Source: Urophycis tenuis
Lineage: Eukaryota; Chordata; Actinopteri; Gadiformes; Phycidae
Length of the DNA: 64,000 nt
NCBI GenBank assembly: GCA_036785325.1
Contig: JAXIVH010000287.1
Coordinates: 12,501-76,500 of the forward strand
Reading direction: 5' to 3'
The notes under the pieces are model-generated. The model was not told where the DNA came from. It saw nothing but the letters and a program-made list of their open reading frames with translations, and ran no database searches. Every line of letters begins with the position of its first letter. The stretch's first letter is position 1. A program made the position numbers and the translations under genes. Below are positions 11,597-23,633 of the stretch, one piece after another.

Positions 11597-14500
11597 CCCT
11601 GTCCTCTCTGCGTCTTGTCTTTTTCTCAATCCATTAATTTTGTTTTAATTGTGATTGGGGCGGGGCGGAGAATAGTCACACCTGTACTATTTGCTATAAT
11701 GGCACACAATGTCGCCAACTCTCTGACTAGATACATGGATCAGGTGATGGAACTCAAGTTCACGAGGGACACACACCTGAAGAAGTACAAGAAGCTGATG
11801 AAGTTCAACCTGCCTGCCGAGCTGGATAGTCTCCGGTGAGTTGGCCCGACGAAGTGGGAAATAGAATGACATCACTCTCTTCAAAGTTTTTGTATTGATT
11901 GAAGACTTAAAAAAAGAACCTCCTAACCATCAATGGGTTGTTTTGCCTGACAACATAATTAATTTGTGGTCGAGCTACACTTTCAAGGGACACAGTCTGG
12001 TGCCGGAATCCCGACCGGGCGACGTCACAGCTCGTTTTCTGTTCAGTGACGGAGATGCTCTACTGAGCATTGGTTCATTGTCTGAACAGAATGTTCTAGC
12101 TCGTTTTCCCACCAGAAATGGCGGTTGGCTAATCGTGCGGTTACAAATCCCTTCCTCCAGCGACGTGGTTGGGTTGACCTGTGTCCAAGTCAAATGCAAA
12201 ACATTTTTGTATTTGACTGCTTTTGTTATTTTAATCCACCCAAGTAAATGTTGAATGACTAACGTCTCTTGTGCCCGCCCCGCCTCCTCCCAACATATCT
12301 GAAGTTCACCCCATCTGTTGTCCTTAGTGATGGCTGCCGCGTGACCCTTAACACTGTGTTTTAACTGTTGCCTTCCCGTTCTCTGCATTTCCCGTCGGCT
12401 CTGCTCGTTGTCGTGGCCAGACAGTTGCTGGCAGCGACATCGTCTCCCGTGGTCTTCTGTCACAATGACGTCCAGGAAGGTATTTATCCTCACAGCACCC
12501 CAACACGCCCAATCCAGCATCCACCCCGCCGCACCTAATCAACTCCATGTGTGTTCTATTTCCAAGAGGGCCGGTATGTAGTTAGTTTGTTGGTGTATTT
12601 AACAGGGGCCATGTACAACACAACTGTGGGGCCAGAGATAGCTCTGGCCCAACACTTTAGCTATACAGTTTAGCTGTATAGCTCATGTGAATCTGCAATC
12701 CCTGCCCCCTCTTGATTTTTGCGAGCTGATTGGGCAATGATGAAACATGGTCCCAGGCGGTTGACTCGTACTTTTGAAGACAGTTTGACTGTTTGTGTCA
12801 ACGTTTTGTGGGAGGTTCTGGACTGGACCACCTTTTTGTAGATGCACATATTTTACGATGAAGAAAGCTTACTTAAATTTGATCTTCAATGTTTCTTAAA
12901 CATTAAAGGCTCTTCTAAATTCCTATTTTGCGTTATAAGCTTCAATAACCATAATCCTATTGAAAGTCATCAACTTACAACTTTGACAGTTTGACCCATG
13001 AATAAAACGACTGGAATAAACCAAATGCATTTGAGTTGTATGAATTGAGGATGGGGGTACTTTGGGTAATTCCTAGTTCTGCTTCCTCAGGGAACATTCT
13101 GAAGCTGGACGGCCGAGATCCCACATCCACAGACAGACTCATGCTCATAGACTTTGAGTACAGCAGTTACAACTACAGGTTGGAAAACGTGTTGGAAAAC
13201 GTGTGTGAAATGAGTTGGCTGATGAATCTGACCTTTTAGAGACTTTAAATTAATTTGTTATTTGAAATCAAAGTCTTTAACGTTTCTGGTTTGATGTGAA
13301 GCATGTTGCTAAACCCAACGTTGGTAATTAATCATTAGTTCAAATCAACTGAAGACTAGAGCTGCCAAGGCTGGTGTATTATTTCCTGTTTTGTTGGGCT
13401 AAGGAATAGAAATAGAAATAGAAATACTTTATAGATCCCAAGCTGGGAAATTACAACATAATCACAACATAATCAACAGAATCACAACATAACCAATAAC
13501 TTGTTTTGTCACAATAGCCTGTTACAATCCAATCCACAGCAAGCGCAATAATCAGGTCGTCTTGGTGGTTATGACGAGATAATGACTCGTTATATCATTA
13601 TGTCGACCAGATGGGCACAACTAATATAATGCCACCCACGGCACCTCTCTGCTTCCATATACTGAATATTATACTGTATATCAGAACATGGTGAGCTTGT
13701 TTGATTTCTCCCAGTGTTTCCCAACAGCAGGTAAATGTACTGACGTCAACTGTCCTTTCCTTCAGGGGCTTCGATTTTGGGAATCACTTTTGCGAGTGGA
13801 TGTACGATTACACCTACAAGCAGTGGCCCTTCTACAAGGCTACCGTGGAGAACTACCCCACCAGAGAGCAACAGGTCTGCGTCACTGGCCGCCATTTTCT
13901 CTGCGTTTATCAGACCGTGTTAACACGTTGTAGGCCTCTGCCACATTGCCAGGGATATATGAATAATAGATTTAGATTTAGTAGTTTGTAGAGCAGCCCA
14001 TGATTGGACCTTTGCCTCTACTTTACTGCTCTGCTCTACAACTATTCTTGATGATTGCAAAGTCTTGGACTTTCTTCAGTGTTGCGCATGTTTTTCTATT
14101 GAACACTTTTTCAAATACACCAATCCTGTACTGGTATTTCAAAGAGCAGTGTTGGGAACATTACTTTAAATAAGTAATTAGTTATAGTTACTCACTACTT
14201 GTTCCAAAAAGTAACTGAGTTAGTAACTGAATTACTCTATAATAAAAGTAACTAGTTACCAGGGAAACTAACTATTTGCATATTTACATATACTACATAT
14301 ATTACTTCCATATTTATAGATACTGCGCATATATATTGTTTTATAGTTTCTTTTTGTTTTTTTTAGTTTTTTTGCACCACTTTGGGAAAACAACTGGGAA
14401 GGGAATTATGTATACATCGCTGTCCAAAGGTTCATATGCATCACAACAAAACAATAGTTAAAACGCCCGCTATATAACGTATGTTTAATGCATTGTGCTC

Positions 14501-15430
14501 TCTACCCTAGCTTCATTTCATTCGTAGTTACTTGGCTGAATACAAGGCGCTCTCTGAAGACACCACAGACGAGGACCAGACACAGGTGGAAGAGGCCATG
14601 TTGCTTGAAGCCAACAGGTAACGTACATGGCTGAAGATGTGTCCCAGCCCTCTTCGTTGATAGCCATGTGTTTGAGTTTTTGTTATCTTGTAAAATTATT
14701 AGAGTTCTTAACAGAATTTGCATGAGATTATGATATGAAGCACGATATAAAGACCAGGGCGAGGTGTTTGAACAGGGTACAAAATGTGTGTCTAGTTTTG
14801 TATAAGGAAATATTGAATCGATGTAAATGATGTGCAAGCAAGTCTTTCAATTGGCTGTGATACTAACATTATTCAATATTTTTTGAATAAGTTTTTCTAG
14901 TGCTTTCTAGAAGAGAATATTAAAGAGACATAAACACGGAATGATGTTGACACTGGGGTGTCGTCTCTACGCGTGAAGCTCAGCCCTGACTTTGACCTTT
15001 GACCTTTGACCTCGCAACCACGCTCATTTAAGGGGCAGACTTCATGAGACACATTTGCTATGAACCTAAGTCATGAGTGCCCAGGCGGTCTGTATCTACA
15101 GAGTGGACACTAAACACAAAGTCATTTAGTTTACATTTCTTCACCTCTCCTCTTGCAGGTATGCTCTGTCGTCTCATTTTCTCTGGGGCCTGTGGTCTAT
15201 CATTCAGGCCAAGATCTCCAAAATTGAGTTTGGATACATGGTAAGCGAGATGCAGACATGGGCGTGTATTTTTACAACACATATCCGTACACTTGTTCCC
15301 AAAGTGATGACCTTTTTAGATGGGTCTTCGATGATAACCACCTGATGGACGACCAAGTGTCTTTTCTTCACAGGACTATGCTCAGTGCCGTTTTGACGCC
15401 TACTTCAAGCAAAAAAAGCTTTGTTCCTAA
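10546..15430 (+). CDS. chkb: Choline/ethanolamine kinase, beta type
   Basis: Cytosolic ATP-dependent kinase for choline and ethanolamine, the first step of the CDP-choline (Kennedy) pathway. Exons: 10546-10802, 10950-11058, 11179-11292, 11387-11520, 11731-11835, 12421-12479, 13091-13178, 13766-13874, 14511-14617, 15159-15240, 15374-15430. All 11 are in phase, giving 406 aa. Residues 254-261 are HNDVQEGN, the Brenner kinase motif with the catalytic Asp256. The choline-kinase motif DFEYSSYNYRGFD starts at 280. GVDSLVLESVMFAILAER and the EQQLHFIRSYLAE region look closer to CHKB than to CHKA. An in-frame ATG at 10405 would add 47 residues; 10546 is preferred because it gives the usual family length. 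A poly-A signal is likely at 15976-15981. Confidence 0.95.
11528..11590. repeat. (CT)n microsatellite in chkb intron 4
   Basis: About 60 bp of uninterrupted CT dinucleotides starting 8 nt after the exon 4 splice donor at 11521. Confidence 0.9.
13420..13530. repeat. Dispersed repeat fragment in chkb intron 7
   Basis: Contains ACTTTATAGATCCCAAGCTG followed by tandem CATAATCACAA units. It resembles the 'tttat-gatcccc-gggaaatt' 3' ends of fish retroelements, also seen near 43955 and 45945. The family cannot be named. Confidence 0.4.
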
Positions 15431-17002
15431 ATGGCCTCTCCCAGTGCAACTGGAGGTATTTCAATGTAGAACCGCAATGATGCGGTGTTACAGTAGAATA
15501 TTTATGTAGCAAGAAATGAGCCCTTTCAGTTTTACAGTTTGGAACATGGAACATGTAAGATGCACAAAATGGTGCATGTTTACGCTTCATACTTGGCTTT
15601 ACATATTTTTAATGTATGTATGCAATTCACTGATTTTTTTTGTTTTTTTGTTTTGAGGGTCCAACTTTCTTTTGTTTAACATTTCTGCGAATATGCAATA
15701 GACCACAATTATGTCAGCTGAAAATCTTTCCTTGGAATTGCTTGTGATATATCCATGCAGCTAAGGTTGCCTGAATCAATACTTACTCATGTTTACTGTA
15801 AACCTTCTTTATTTCTAAGTCTTTAGACAAGAGGTGGGTTGTTCCACCTCTTGTCTCTCATATATACTGTAGGGCCTAACCTTCATGCTTGATGTCGAAG
15901 ACCTGAAATTGTATTTTTGATGCACTATATCTACGACATAGATAAAAACAACTGAATTATGTGTAAAAACACACAAATAAATAATGTCCTTTTGAAAGCT
16001 AATAAACGTTTTGTACAATGAGTTTACTGAGAGCTCTCTGCATTTATTTCTGGCCAAATATTACTCATTTTTGAAACATTATTTTATATTTTCTGGACTT
16101 TTCTTTACTAAGATTTAACATTTTCATGCTGTTTTGATGTCTAAATCAAGTTTCCTGACTGAGCCTTTTGTTCTACATAACCTTGACTAATTTGTCCCTG
16201 ACTTTGAAGATTTGTAGCTTCGTATTTTCCAGTGTTCCTTATCGAGGAACAAGGTTCCTTTCCTGTCCATTTTGAGTGTTTAGGAGTAGGCCCTTGTCTC
16301 CTTTGAGGCTGTAGGCGCAGGCTACGCTGTACTTCACTGCACCGTGGGGGACTGTGGGTGGCACTATGACGACAGGGTCCCCATAAGACCTAGGAATCAC
16401 ATTTCCTTCCAGAGCAGTGACTGTGCCCTCTCACCCACTGAAGCTAGAAATAAACCAACATGGCTGCTACTGGAGTGCATGGCTTCTCACCTACTGCCAC
16501 GTGGAAGAACAACAGGCTAACAAACACTCTGGGACTGTTTCAGCACCAACCGGACTCCTCAGTTAAATGTCCTCGGTTATGTATTGTGGTCCTCTTCCGT
16601 TGGTTGAATTGGGCTCTAAGCTTCTATTTTTCATATCATTTCGTTTATATGAGACGTTCTGTAAGCTTGAGAGTTAGCACAGGACGAGTCCTGTAGCTTT
16701 CAGTTGTATTGGGCCATTATTGCATTTACATAGTTGCATGTAATGGAGATAGGGTGACATATTGGTGTGAAGTTGCTGTTAAAATAATAACAGTCACCCA
16801 ACCAAGCAGATGTATTGCCTTTTTGAGACCTTCAGTGCAATGTATGGCCCATCTTTTTCCATTGAATCTCCATTACTTTGTTAGTTATCATCGTTCCATT
16901 GTGATCATTTTTTAACCTTAACCTTTTTAACCATGAAAAGCTATCTAAATCAATTATAATCAATTATAGTTGTGCGACCGATCAGAGGTTGTAGTCATCA
17001 AG
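15431..17002. other. chkb 3' UTR and intergenic spacer
   Basis: AT-rich sequence with poly-A signals at 15976-15981 and near 16000. After about 16010 I see no coding exon or repeat I can name. The next gene starts at 17003. Confidence 0.5.
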
Positions 17003-20000
17003 ATGAATCAGTTTAAACTGCTTCTAATGCTAGTGGTTCAGTGGATATGCTCAACAGTACAATATAGTTTGATGAGAGTTTGGGCAGCTGTCCCAGCAGC
17101 AGTCAATATATTGACGGCTGCACCGCAACGCAAGGGTCCGGAATCTTCCGACGCACGGCCAGAGGAGTGGAGAACCAATGAGGCGCTGCGAACATATCAC
17201 CGCGGAGGTGAAAGTGCAACCAAAGTGACCATTCAAACAGACACCCACGCCTTCCATGTGAGTCCAGTGCTCCATGTCATACACCCTCCTCCTCTTTGGA
17301 AAACTTTTCCTCCCACTAAAACGTGGCCTGTTTTGAGTTTCTAGCCAAGGTTCATTTTGTTCCTAGTTACATATAAAATAAAATGAAAAGAAGTAAAAGT
17401 CAATAAAAAGTATTAATTTCAATACAGATCAGTATCATGAAACGCTATTTATTAATAACCTTTGCATTATGTTTGGTAAGGTGGACCTCGAAAGGCTTTC
17501 GGAGTGCAGTGAGTATTTCCGGGGGATGTCGCAGTGCAGGATGAGAGAGTCGACTGAGGGTCTGATCCGCCTCGGTCACGTGCCTTCCTCCACCTTCCAC
17601 AACCTCCTGGAGTTCTCCTTCCATCAGCACTTCAGGGTCCCTGAGGAGGAGCTGGCGGAGAGCATCCAGGTAGAGACGGGGCACCGGTTCGACCCTTTCA
17701 ATCAGAATCAGAAATCAGAATCAGAAACAAGTTTATTGCCAAGTAGGTTTGCACCTACAAGGAATTTGACTTGGTGCAATTGGTGCAAGAGAAAAAACAG
17801 TATTAAAAATATAAGTAAGTAAAAAAGTAAAATAACTATAAATATATATATATATATATATACAATGTACAATGAATATGAATATGAATATGGAATACAG
17901 AGCAGTAGTGCATGCAGAGAAAAATGGTTTAAACCTCGTGACTCTTCATCATCTCTCCGTGCTGAACATCAGACCACCAGTCTGATGCACCCACCGGGGG
18001 TTAAAGGGCTGTACCAATGAACCTGGGCTACTAAACAAACATGGGGCCACTTGAGCCCTGTCTTAAGCCCTGTATAAGTCAGGATGGCCGAGCGGTCTAA
18101 GGCGCTGCGTTCAGGTCGCAGTCTCCCCTGGAGGCGTGGGTTCGAATCCCACTTCTGACATATACTTTTGTAGGGGCAGTCGCGGCCTACTGGTTAGGGC
18201 TTCGGACTTGTCACCGGAGGGTTGCCGGTTTGAACCCCGACCAGTACGAACGGCTGAAGTGCCCTTGAGCAAGGCACCTAACCCCTCACTACTCCCCGAA
18301 CGCCGCTGTTGCAGGCAGCTCACTGCGTTGGGATTAGTGTGTGCTTCACTGTGTGCTGAGTGTGTTTCACTGATTCACGATAGGGTTCAATGTTGAGACC
18401 AAATTTCCCTCACGTTGCAGGTGGCCAGCTACCTCCTGGCCGAGCCCTTCCTCTCAGAGTGTTTGTCGGTCCTCGCCGATGTGCTCACGCCAGACAACTG
18501 CCTGTTCTACCTGGGCCTGGGCCTGGCCTACCCAGGACATCTGCTGTGCCAAGCTGAGGATGACGGCACTCACCTACCTGAGCAGAAACCTCCTGGAGCA
18601 GTCACACCTGACCAGGTACGGCTGCAGCTGCTCTGTGAGGTCAAGATGTATTATGTCTTCCAAAGTCATCTTGGGTAAAGTCACTTTGGGTAAAAGCGTT
18701 TGCTAGATGACGAGGTTTTTCCAGTGCACTATTTTTTCTCCGGTGCAATATTTTCTGTTTTTCTTTTCTTTTCTTTTTTTTGTATTTGTTTTATCTCTTT
18801 ATCTTATTTCTGTATTTAAACTGTTTCTATCTTTCTGCATCTAAACTGCGGTTCCAGTAAATTTCCCCGTTTGCAGGACAAATAAAGGGTTTTCTTATCT
18901 TATCTTATCTCATCTCATAGGTAGGCTAAATAATACAGTGTTATGTTACGTTATGTGTTATGACATGCCATGATGGGGGAAGACATCCAACAAAGCAACT
19001 ATAGTGCTATGAGTTGGAAAGAGGTGAAGGTGCATTACAGGCTGTGCTCAGCTGTTTTATTAGCCACCGTAAACACTCAACAGAGAGGTAAGATAAGACT
19101 GACATTTGAAGATAGAGAGTTATAAACATCTTAAGGGTTGTGAATGTGGGTCATATACCCTCATAGTGTTACATAATGCACAACGATCAATATGACATAC
19201 AAATCTTTCAGCCATAATGATACAAATTAAAGTAATAAAATTGTCAGTGACTCAGGGGGTAGAGTGGGTTATCGGGCAACCTTTGGTTGCTGGTTCAATC
19301 CCCGACTGCAAGGCAATAATAAAGTGCTTTGAGTGACCACTGGTCTGACAAGCACTATATAAAAGCAGTCCATTTACCGTTTAATGAAAGTAGTTTAGTA
19401 TTGTATTCTCTTAAATGCTTTGTTTTGAATCCAGAAACAATCTTGTTGTTGTCGCTCATTTTGACATGTTTGTACCTCTAGGGGGTTCAGCCCCGACGAG
19501 ATGAAGGAGCTGATCAGTCTCAGAACCCGAGGGAGGGACCAGAGGCTCTGCGTTCTCAGGAAGGAGAACCTCAAGTCCTGGGCCGACCCGGAGACGGCGC
19601 CGGCACGCCATCTCTTCAGACTGCACCGTGCGGAGGACGGGGGGGACTCGTCGTGGCAGCCCATCGCTGAGCTTCCGTTCAGGGCTGACAAGTGGTGCTT
19701 CACTGCAGTGGTGCTCTTCAACTACCTGTACATCCTGGGCGGATACAGGCAGCCAGTCAGGAGAGGCTGGGAGTTCAAAATGGCTTCCTTTCGGTATAAT
19801 CCTTTGACACACACCTGGGTCACCACTGCTCCTCTGATCAAGGTAGGAGATGTCTTTTTGATTCTAAATAAAAGACCCTTACAGAGAATCCTACAAGAAT
19901 TTTTCACGAGGACTTTATTGTAGTTACTACAATGTGTATCTATTGCTTTGATTGTGTTCTTCCCCTCACTTATAAATGGCGTTTGACTAAAAGGTGTATG

Positions 20001-21728
20001 CTAAATGACTACAATGTTAAACAAAGTGTACAATTGCGTTTCGTAATCGGGTTAGCAACAAATGCTAAACGCTGTCTACTATCGTCCACAGCACAGGAGG
20101 CATTTCAGCGCCGTGGCTTGTGAAGGAGGTATTTATGCCATCGGAGGTTGGTACCTAGAATCCCTGGTGAGTCCGGACTCCAACACAGCCCTGTACACCG
20201 CTGTGGAGCGCTATGACCCCTGGGGCGACACGTGGAGGTTTGGGTCTCCGCCAACGTGAGGATGTTATCAACCGGTTCTGAGACATTTTTTTTATTGGTT
20301 GCGTTAAGTACACCCTTAATTTGACATTCTGTCAAGGTGCCTGTGAGCGTGTGAATGTGTGCGCTCAATGGCCCTCATTTATCAAACGAGCGTATGACAG
20401 AAAAACGGGCGTAAAATGGACGTACGCTCATTTCCACGTTGAGCTTGGCATTTATCGATTTGAACGTGAGCGCAGGCTGCGATGAAGTCTCACGTCAGGT
20501 CTGAGCTCGTGTACGCAACTTTTTCGAGTGCGACCAGTGGCGAGACATGGTATATCCGCAAGAGACGGACCATTTTTTCTTCACCTTATTTGGAATAAAA
20601 TAACTTTAACGCAATGCAAACAATAGCCTATAGGTCAAATGTGAAATGTTTTAAGCTGGATCAATTTAACATCAATTTTACATTTAATTAATTATTCAAT
20701 TAATTATTTACCTCTTCCGTAGCCCGCTGAACATGGGACACACTGTTGACTGCAACAGTGATTTGTTTCCATATAGCGTTTTTTTTGCTTGCCCTTAATG
20801 CCAGCTTTTAGGCTACCAAATAAAATAAGACGGTGGGCATCAACAAGTGACACGAGTGTCTCCATTTCTGTTTCTGAAAAATTCCACTTCTTCTTTGCCG
20901 TTGCATGTTTCTCCATGTCGTAAAAGTTAGGGGCGAGACTTCTGAAGACGTGCTTTTGTAGGGGCGTCTTACGTTAATTACGATTTGTCTCAGCCGCCGT
21001 ATTTATCAACACCAAGCTCCTTCGTACGCTGGGATTAGTGTGATACGAAAGTTTCGTAAATCTCACGTGGGTCCTGTCGTAAGATGAATCATGCGTTCAG
21101 ATTTGCGCTCATTTCTAGGTTCTTTTGATAAATGAGGGCCAGTATGTGATTACCCGTGGACAGATATTGTCTGTCTCTCCCATAGGTTTGTGTCCTCACT
21201 TCCTCTCACAGACTTCCAGTTCACCATGTCTCTGTCCCACGACGTTCCCCTGGCCACCAGCTTGGGTCAGTGTGTCTATGTGCTGGGGAACATCCAGAGA
21301 ACCGGGGAGAAACTGCTGCTGCGGTACAACACCACACAAGGTGGGGTTCCACAGCGCCGTCGGTTCGTTGGTTTCAACACAGGTTTGTGGCTGCCTCGAC
21401 TAAACCAGAAATGTCTCTGGTTCTATACTTCTATACGGTCTTGCTTGGACTGAGATTTCGAGGTACATTTCCAGGTCTTCGTGTTTGTACGCCATTACCC
21501 AAAGGCCATGCATGATTACCCATGTTATACCTTCTGTCTTAGTATTTAGTTCTGTTTGTTTTTTTTTTGTTTTTGTTTTTGGTTTTTTTTCCTTTCATTT
21601 TTCTTTTTCACGTGTGGAGAACGTGTTCCATGTTCTGGGTAAGTTGTAAAAAGAGGGTTGTTTGTTATGTCCTTTATTCATCATTGTCTAACCCTGCAAA
21701 ATTAATAAATATACTTAAAAAAAAAGAA

Positions 21729-21765
<37 letters not shown>

Positions 21766-22584
21766 CCCGCTCCAGACTGTTGGTCTGAGCTGCTCCCTAC
21801 CCTGACCAGGACTGACGCGGACCTCCCCGCCCTCTACTTCCTGGGTGCGACTGACACCCTGATTGTGATCGGAGGAAACACCTCTGAGAATGTCGTGACG
21901 TCATTCTGTCCGCGGACACGCCAGTGGGGAGAGGTATAGCATCAGAAACGTATTCAGGAAAAAAACGTCTGATCTTTCATGTTGATTAGGGGCGGCAGTA
22001 GCTCAGTGGGTAGAGCAGGTCGTCCTCTAACCGTAGGGTCAGCGGTTCGATTCCCTCCTCCAACTGTCCGCATGTCGAAGTGTCCTTGAGGAAGACACTG
22101 ACCCCCAACTTGCTCCCCGGGCGCTGACCACGGCTGCCCATTGCTCCTAACATAGGATGGGTCAAATGCAGAGAACCGAGCCCCTCCAACCCCTCCCCTT
22201 TGAGTTTTGTAACACATGCAATTTTTCTCAGGGATCATTAAAGTATGTCTGTCTGTCTGTCTGTCTGTCTTGATTAGCTTAGCAATTCCCCTTTGTGTTC
22301 AACATTGTGTGTTTCTTCCTTCGAGGGGCATTGTGTTTTATAACGTAGCCTAAATGTTTGGCCAATACTAAAATTGATTGTATTTGTCTCTTTGTGCGCA
22401 GATCCACGCAGCAACCAAGGTGGCCTTTGCAGGACAGGGGACTGTTTCAGGGGACCACGTGCTGATGCCAGCCACTGAGCACAGAGGTGTGGTACGGCTG
22501 GACCTACTGGACCTTTCCCTGAGTCTGCTTCCTCCTCTTCCTATCTCTGCTCAGTATGACGCAGTCTTTCACTTGTACTTTTGA
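17003..22584 (+). CDS. BTB-BACK-kelch protein with N-terminal hydrophobic segment (KLHDC7/KBTBD-like)
   Basis: Predicted kelch-repeat protein, of the type that often serves as a Cul3 substrate adaptor; no substrate can be inferred. Exons: 17003-17257, 17481-17669, 18421-18615, 19482-19842, 20092-20255, 21186-21340, 21776-21933, 22402-22584. Residues about 4-27 are hydrophobic and could be a membrane anchor. A BTB-like segment spans the exon 1/2 junction (KVTIQTDTHAFH, then VDLERLSECSEYFRGM). Exon 3 enters a BACK-like region. Exons 4-8 hold kelch blades such as YLYILGGY, IYAIGGW and LIVIGGN. Exon 3 must shift by one base between about 18530 and 18556: the upstream half fits one frame, while the BACK-like downstream half and the splice phase into exon 4 need the next. 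So this copy is either frameshifted or carries an assembly error; corrected length would be about 552 aa. Human KLHDC7B lies near CHKB, so orthology is possible but unproven. Confidence 0.8.
17695..17815. repeat. Dispersed repeat in kelch-gene intron 2
   Basis: Tandem CAGAAT/CAGAAATCAG motifs run into AAGTTTATTGCCAAGTAGG and AAGGAATTTGACTTGGTG. This block recurs in many teleost genomes as an interspersed repeat, from memory. A TA microsatellite follows at about 17840-17862. Confidence 0.55.
18078..18160 (+). tRNA. tRNA-Leu, anticodon CAG
   Basis: An 83-nt type II tRNA inside intron 2 of the kelch gene, same strand. Acceptor arms GTCAGGA and TTCTGAC pair with one G-U; A is the discriminator base. 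The A box (TGGCCGAGCGGTCTAAGGC) and B box (GGGTTCGAATCCC) are intact. The anticodon loop reads TTCAGGT, centre CAG, with a variable arm as in Leu tRNAs. A TTTT run at 18166-18169 could terminate Pol III. It looks functional. Confidence 0.92.
18171..18412 (+). repeat. tRNA-derived SINE (family B)
   Basis: A tRNA-like head (GCCTACTGGTTAGGGCTTCG, then GGTTTGAACCCC) is followed by the body TGCCCTTGAGCAAGGCACCT and a tail with GAGACCAAATTTCCCTCACG. It starts about 10 nt after the tRNA-Leu gene and ends a few bases before the 3' splice site of kelch exon 3 at 18421. Confidence 0.8.
18655..18715 (+). repeat. Decayed SINE tail just past kelch exon 3
   Basis: AAAGTCACTTTGGGTAAAAG and CGTTTGCTAGATGA match, with a few changes, the conserved tail of the family A SINEs in this window. 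It lies about 40 nt downstream of the exon 3 donor at 18616. Confidence 0.55.
19250..19380 (+). repeat. tRNA-derived SINE-like element
   Basis: It has TGACTCAGGGGGTAGAGTGG, GCTGGTTCAATCCCCGACTG and a tail with CACTATATAAAAGCAGTCCA. It lies about 100 bp upstream of kelch exon 4 and differs from families A and B in its body. Confidence 0.6.
21732..21762. repeat. (CT)n tract before kelch exon 7
   Basis: Short CT microsatellite forming part of the pyrimidine tract upstream of the exon 7 splice acceptor at 21775. Confidence 0.8.
21988..22270 (+). repeat. tRNA-derived SINE sharing the family A head, with (TCTG)n tail
   Basis: The head reads GCGGCAGTAGCTCAGTGGGT and GTCAGCGGTTCGATTCCC. The body includes GTCCTTGAGGAAGACACTGA, and the element ends AGGGATCATTAAAGTATG followed by TCTG repeats. 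It is the longest copy with this head in the window and lies in kelch intron 7. Confidence 0.8.
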
Positions 22585-22598
22585 TTACTTTTGAATTG

Positions 22599-22729
22599 TA
22601 CGTATGTACGTATGTACGTATGTACGTATGTATGTATGTATGTATGTATGTATGTACGTACGTACGTATGTATGTATGTATGTATGTACGTATGTATGTA
22701 TGTATGTATGTATGTATGTATGTATGTAT
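22599..22729. repeat. (GTAC/GTAT)n tetranucleotide array
   Basis: About 130 bp of alternating GTAC and GTAT units starting 15 nt after the kelch stop codon, so it would lie in that gene's 3' UTR if the transcript extends this far. Confidence 0.9.
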
Positions 22730-23420
22730 TTAATCAATCTGGGGATATCATTGGGAAAATGACATATCAACACACACATCTATCTCTCAGTCTATCTATA
22801 AAGCAAGAGATGTCTGTCGCTGTGTCTGTGGCTCGCGTATCACGCTGACTGTTTGTCAGATCGGCCTTAGATTTTGGACATGGGTTGAGCATGGCACGAC
22901 GGTTTGCATTCTTGATTTCTTTCATTTTTTGGAGCAATTTCAATTTTCGTTGAACATTTTCACTTTTCACACTACGGCCACGCACACTTGCTAGGGAAGG
23001 GCGTGACTTACGGACGGCCAAGGAATAGCACAAACTTGGAAAAACACCATCTTTCAACTGTGGATGTTCATATTTGTAGATGTCCTCCATGTCTCAGTAA
23101 TCTCATCTGTAAGTAGTATTTATTAAGTTTCACCACGCTGTTCTCATCTGCTCATGGTGTTTGCTGACATGGCTACAACATGGTCTACTATTGTGTTTCA
23201 ATTGAATTTAGGAAAGCATGGCATTAGTTGTCATCAAATTAAAGTTACTCATCCAAGTCACTGTGCGTTACTATTTTTCATATAATCAGGTTGTTGCAGA
23301 GACAGACCCACCTCTTCATTGTGCATTCTTGAGATGAGTTGCGCATCACGGCTAGGCTACGCTCTGACAAGACGTCTTTCTCCAGTCCCGTTTGCATGGT
23401 TAAAATGCTTAAAGCTAAAC
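22730..23420. other. Intergenic, no gene recognised
   Basis: A minus-strand open frame at 22767-23090 (107 aa, Lys/Arg-rich, no motif I know) is the only notable reading frame. No repeat family can be assigned with confidence. Confidence 0.4.
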
Positions 23421-23633
23421 TGTAGCGTTCACTTGGGGACAGGTCTGTTCATATGCCTATGCATACTGTATGTCATGTGTCTCTCACCCAGAAGGTTTAT
23501 GGGTAGGAGGTGTGGTTTGTGCCCTTTGGGGTTTTGGCGCACTTTCTCATTCATTCATTCTTGTGTTAAGTTGGCAATTGATGAATAAAGAACATTAACT
23601 ACCTCCGTTTGAGTCGTTGCTCTTCTTGCCACA
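23421..23633 (+). repeat. Putative 5' LTR of gypsy-1
   Basis: Starts TGTAGCGTTCAC and ends TCTTGCCACA, giving TG...CA ends, with AATAAA near 23585. It is followed at once by TTGGTGACCCGGATTTGAAC, a tRNA-type primer-binding site starting with the usual TGG. The left edge is tentative because no second LTR is available for comparison. Confidence 0.55.

Noticed and set aside
18415..18678. Kelch exon 3 read through in one frame to a stop
   Set aside because: The downstream half loses the BACK-like sequence and cannot splice in phase to exon 4.
22585..22779. Tandem GTAC/GTAT units as a possible CRISPR-like or coding repeat
   Set aside because: It is a simple tetranucleotide microsatellite without spacers in a eukaryotic genome.
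22767..23090. Minus-strand 107-codon Lys/Arg-rich ORF
   Set aside because: No family, no promoter and no exon partners seen; kept only as a remark.
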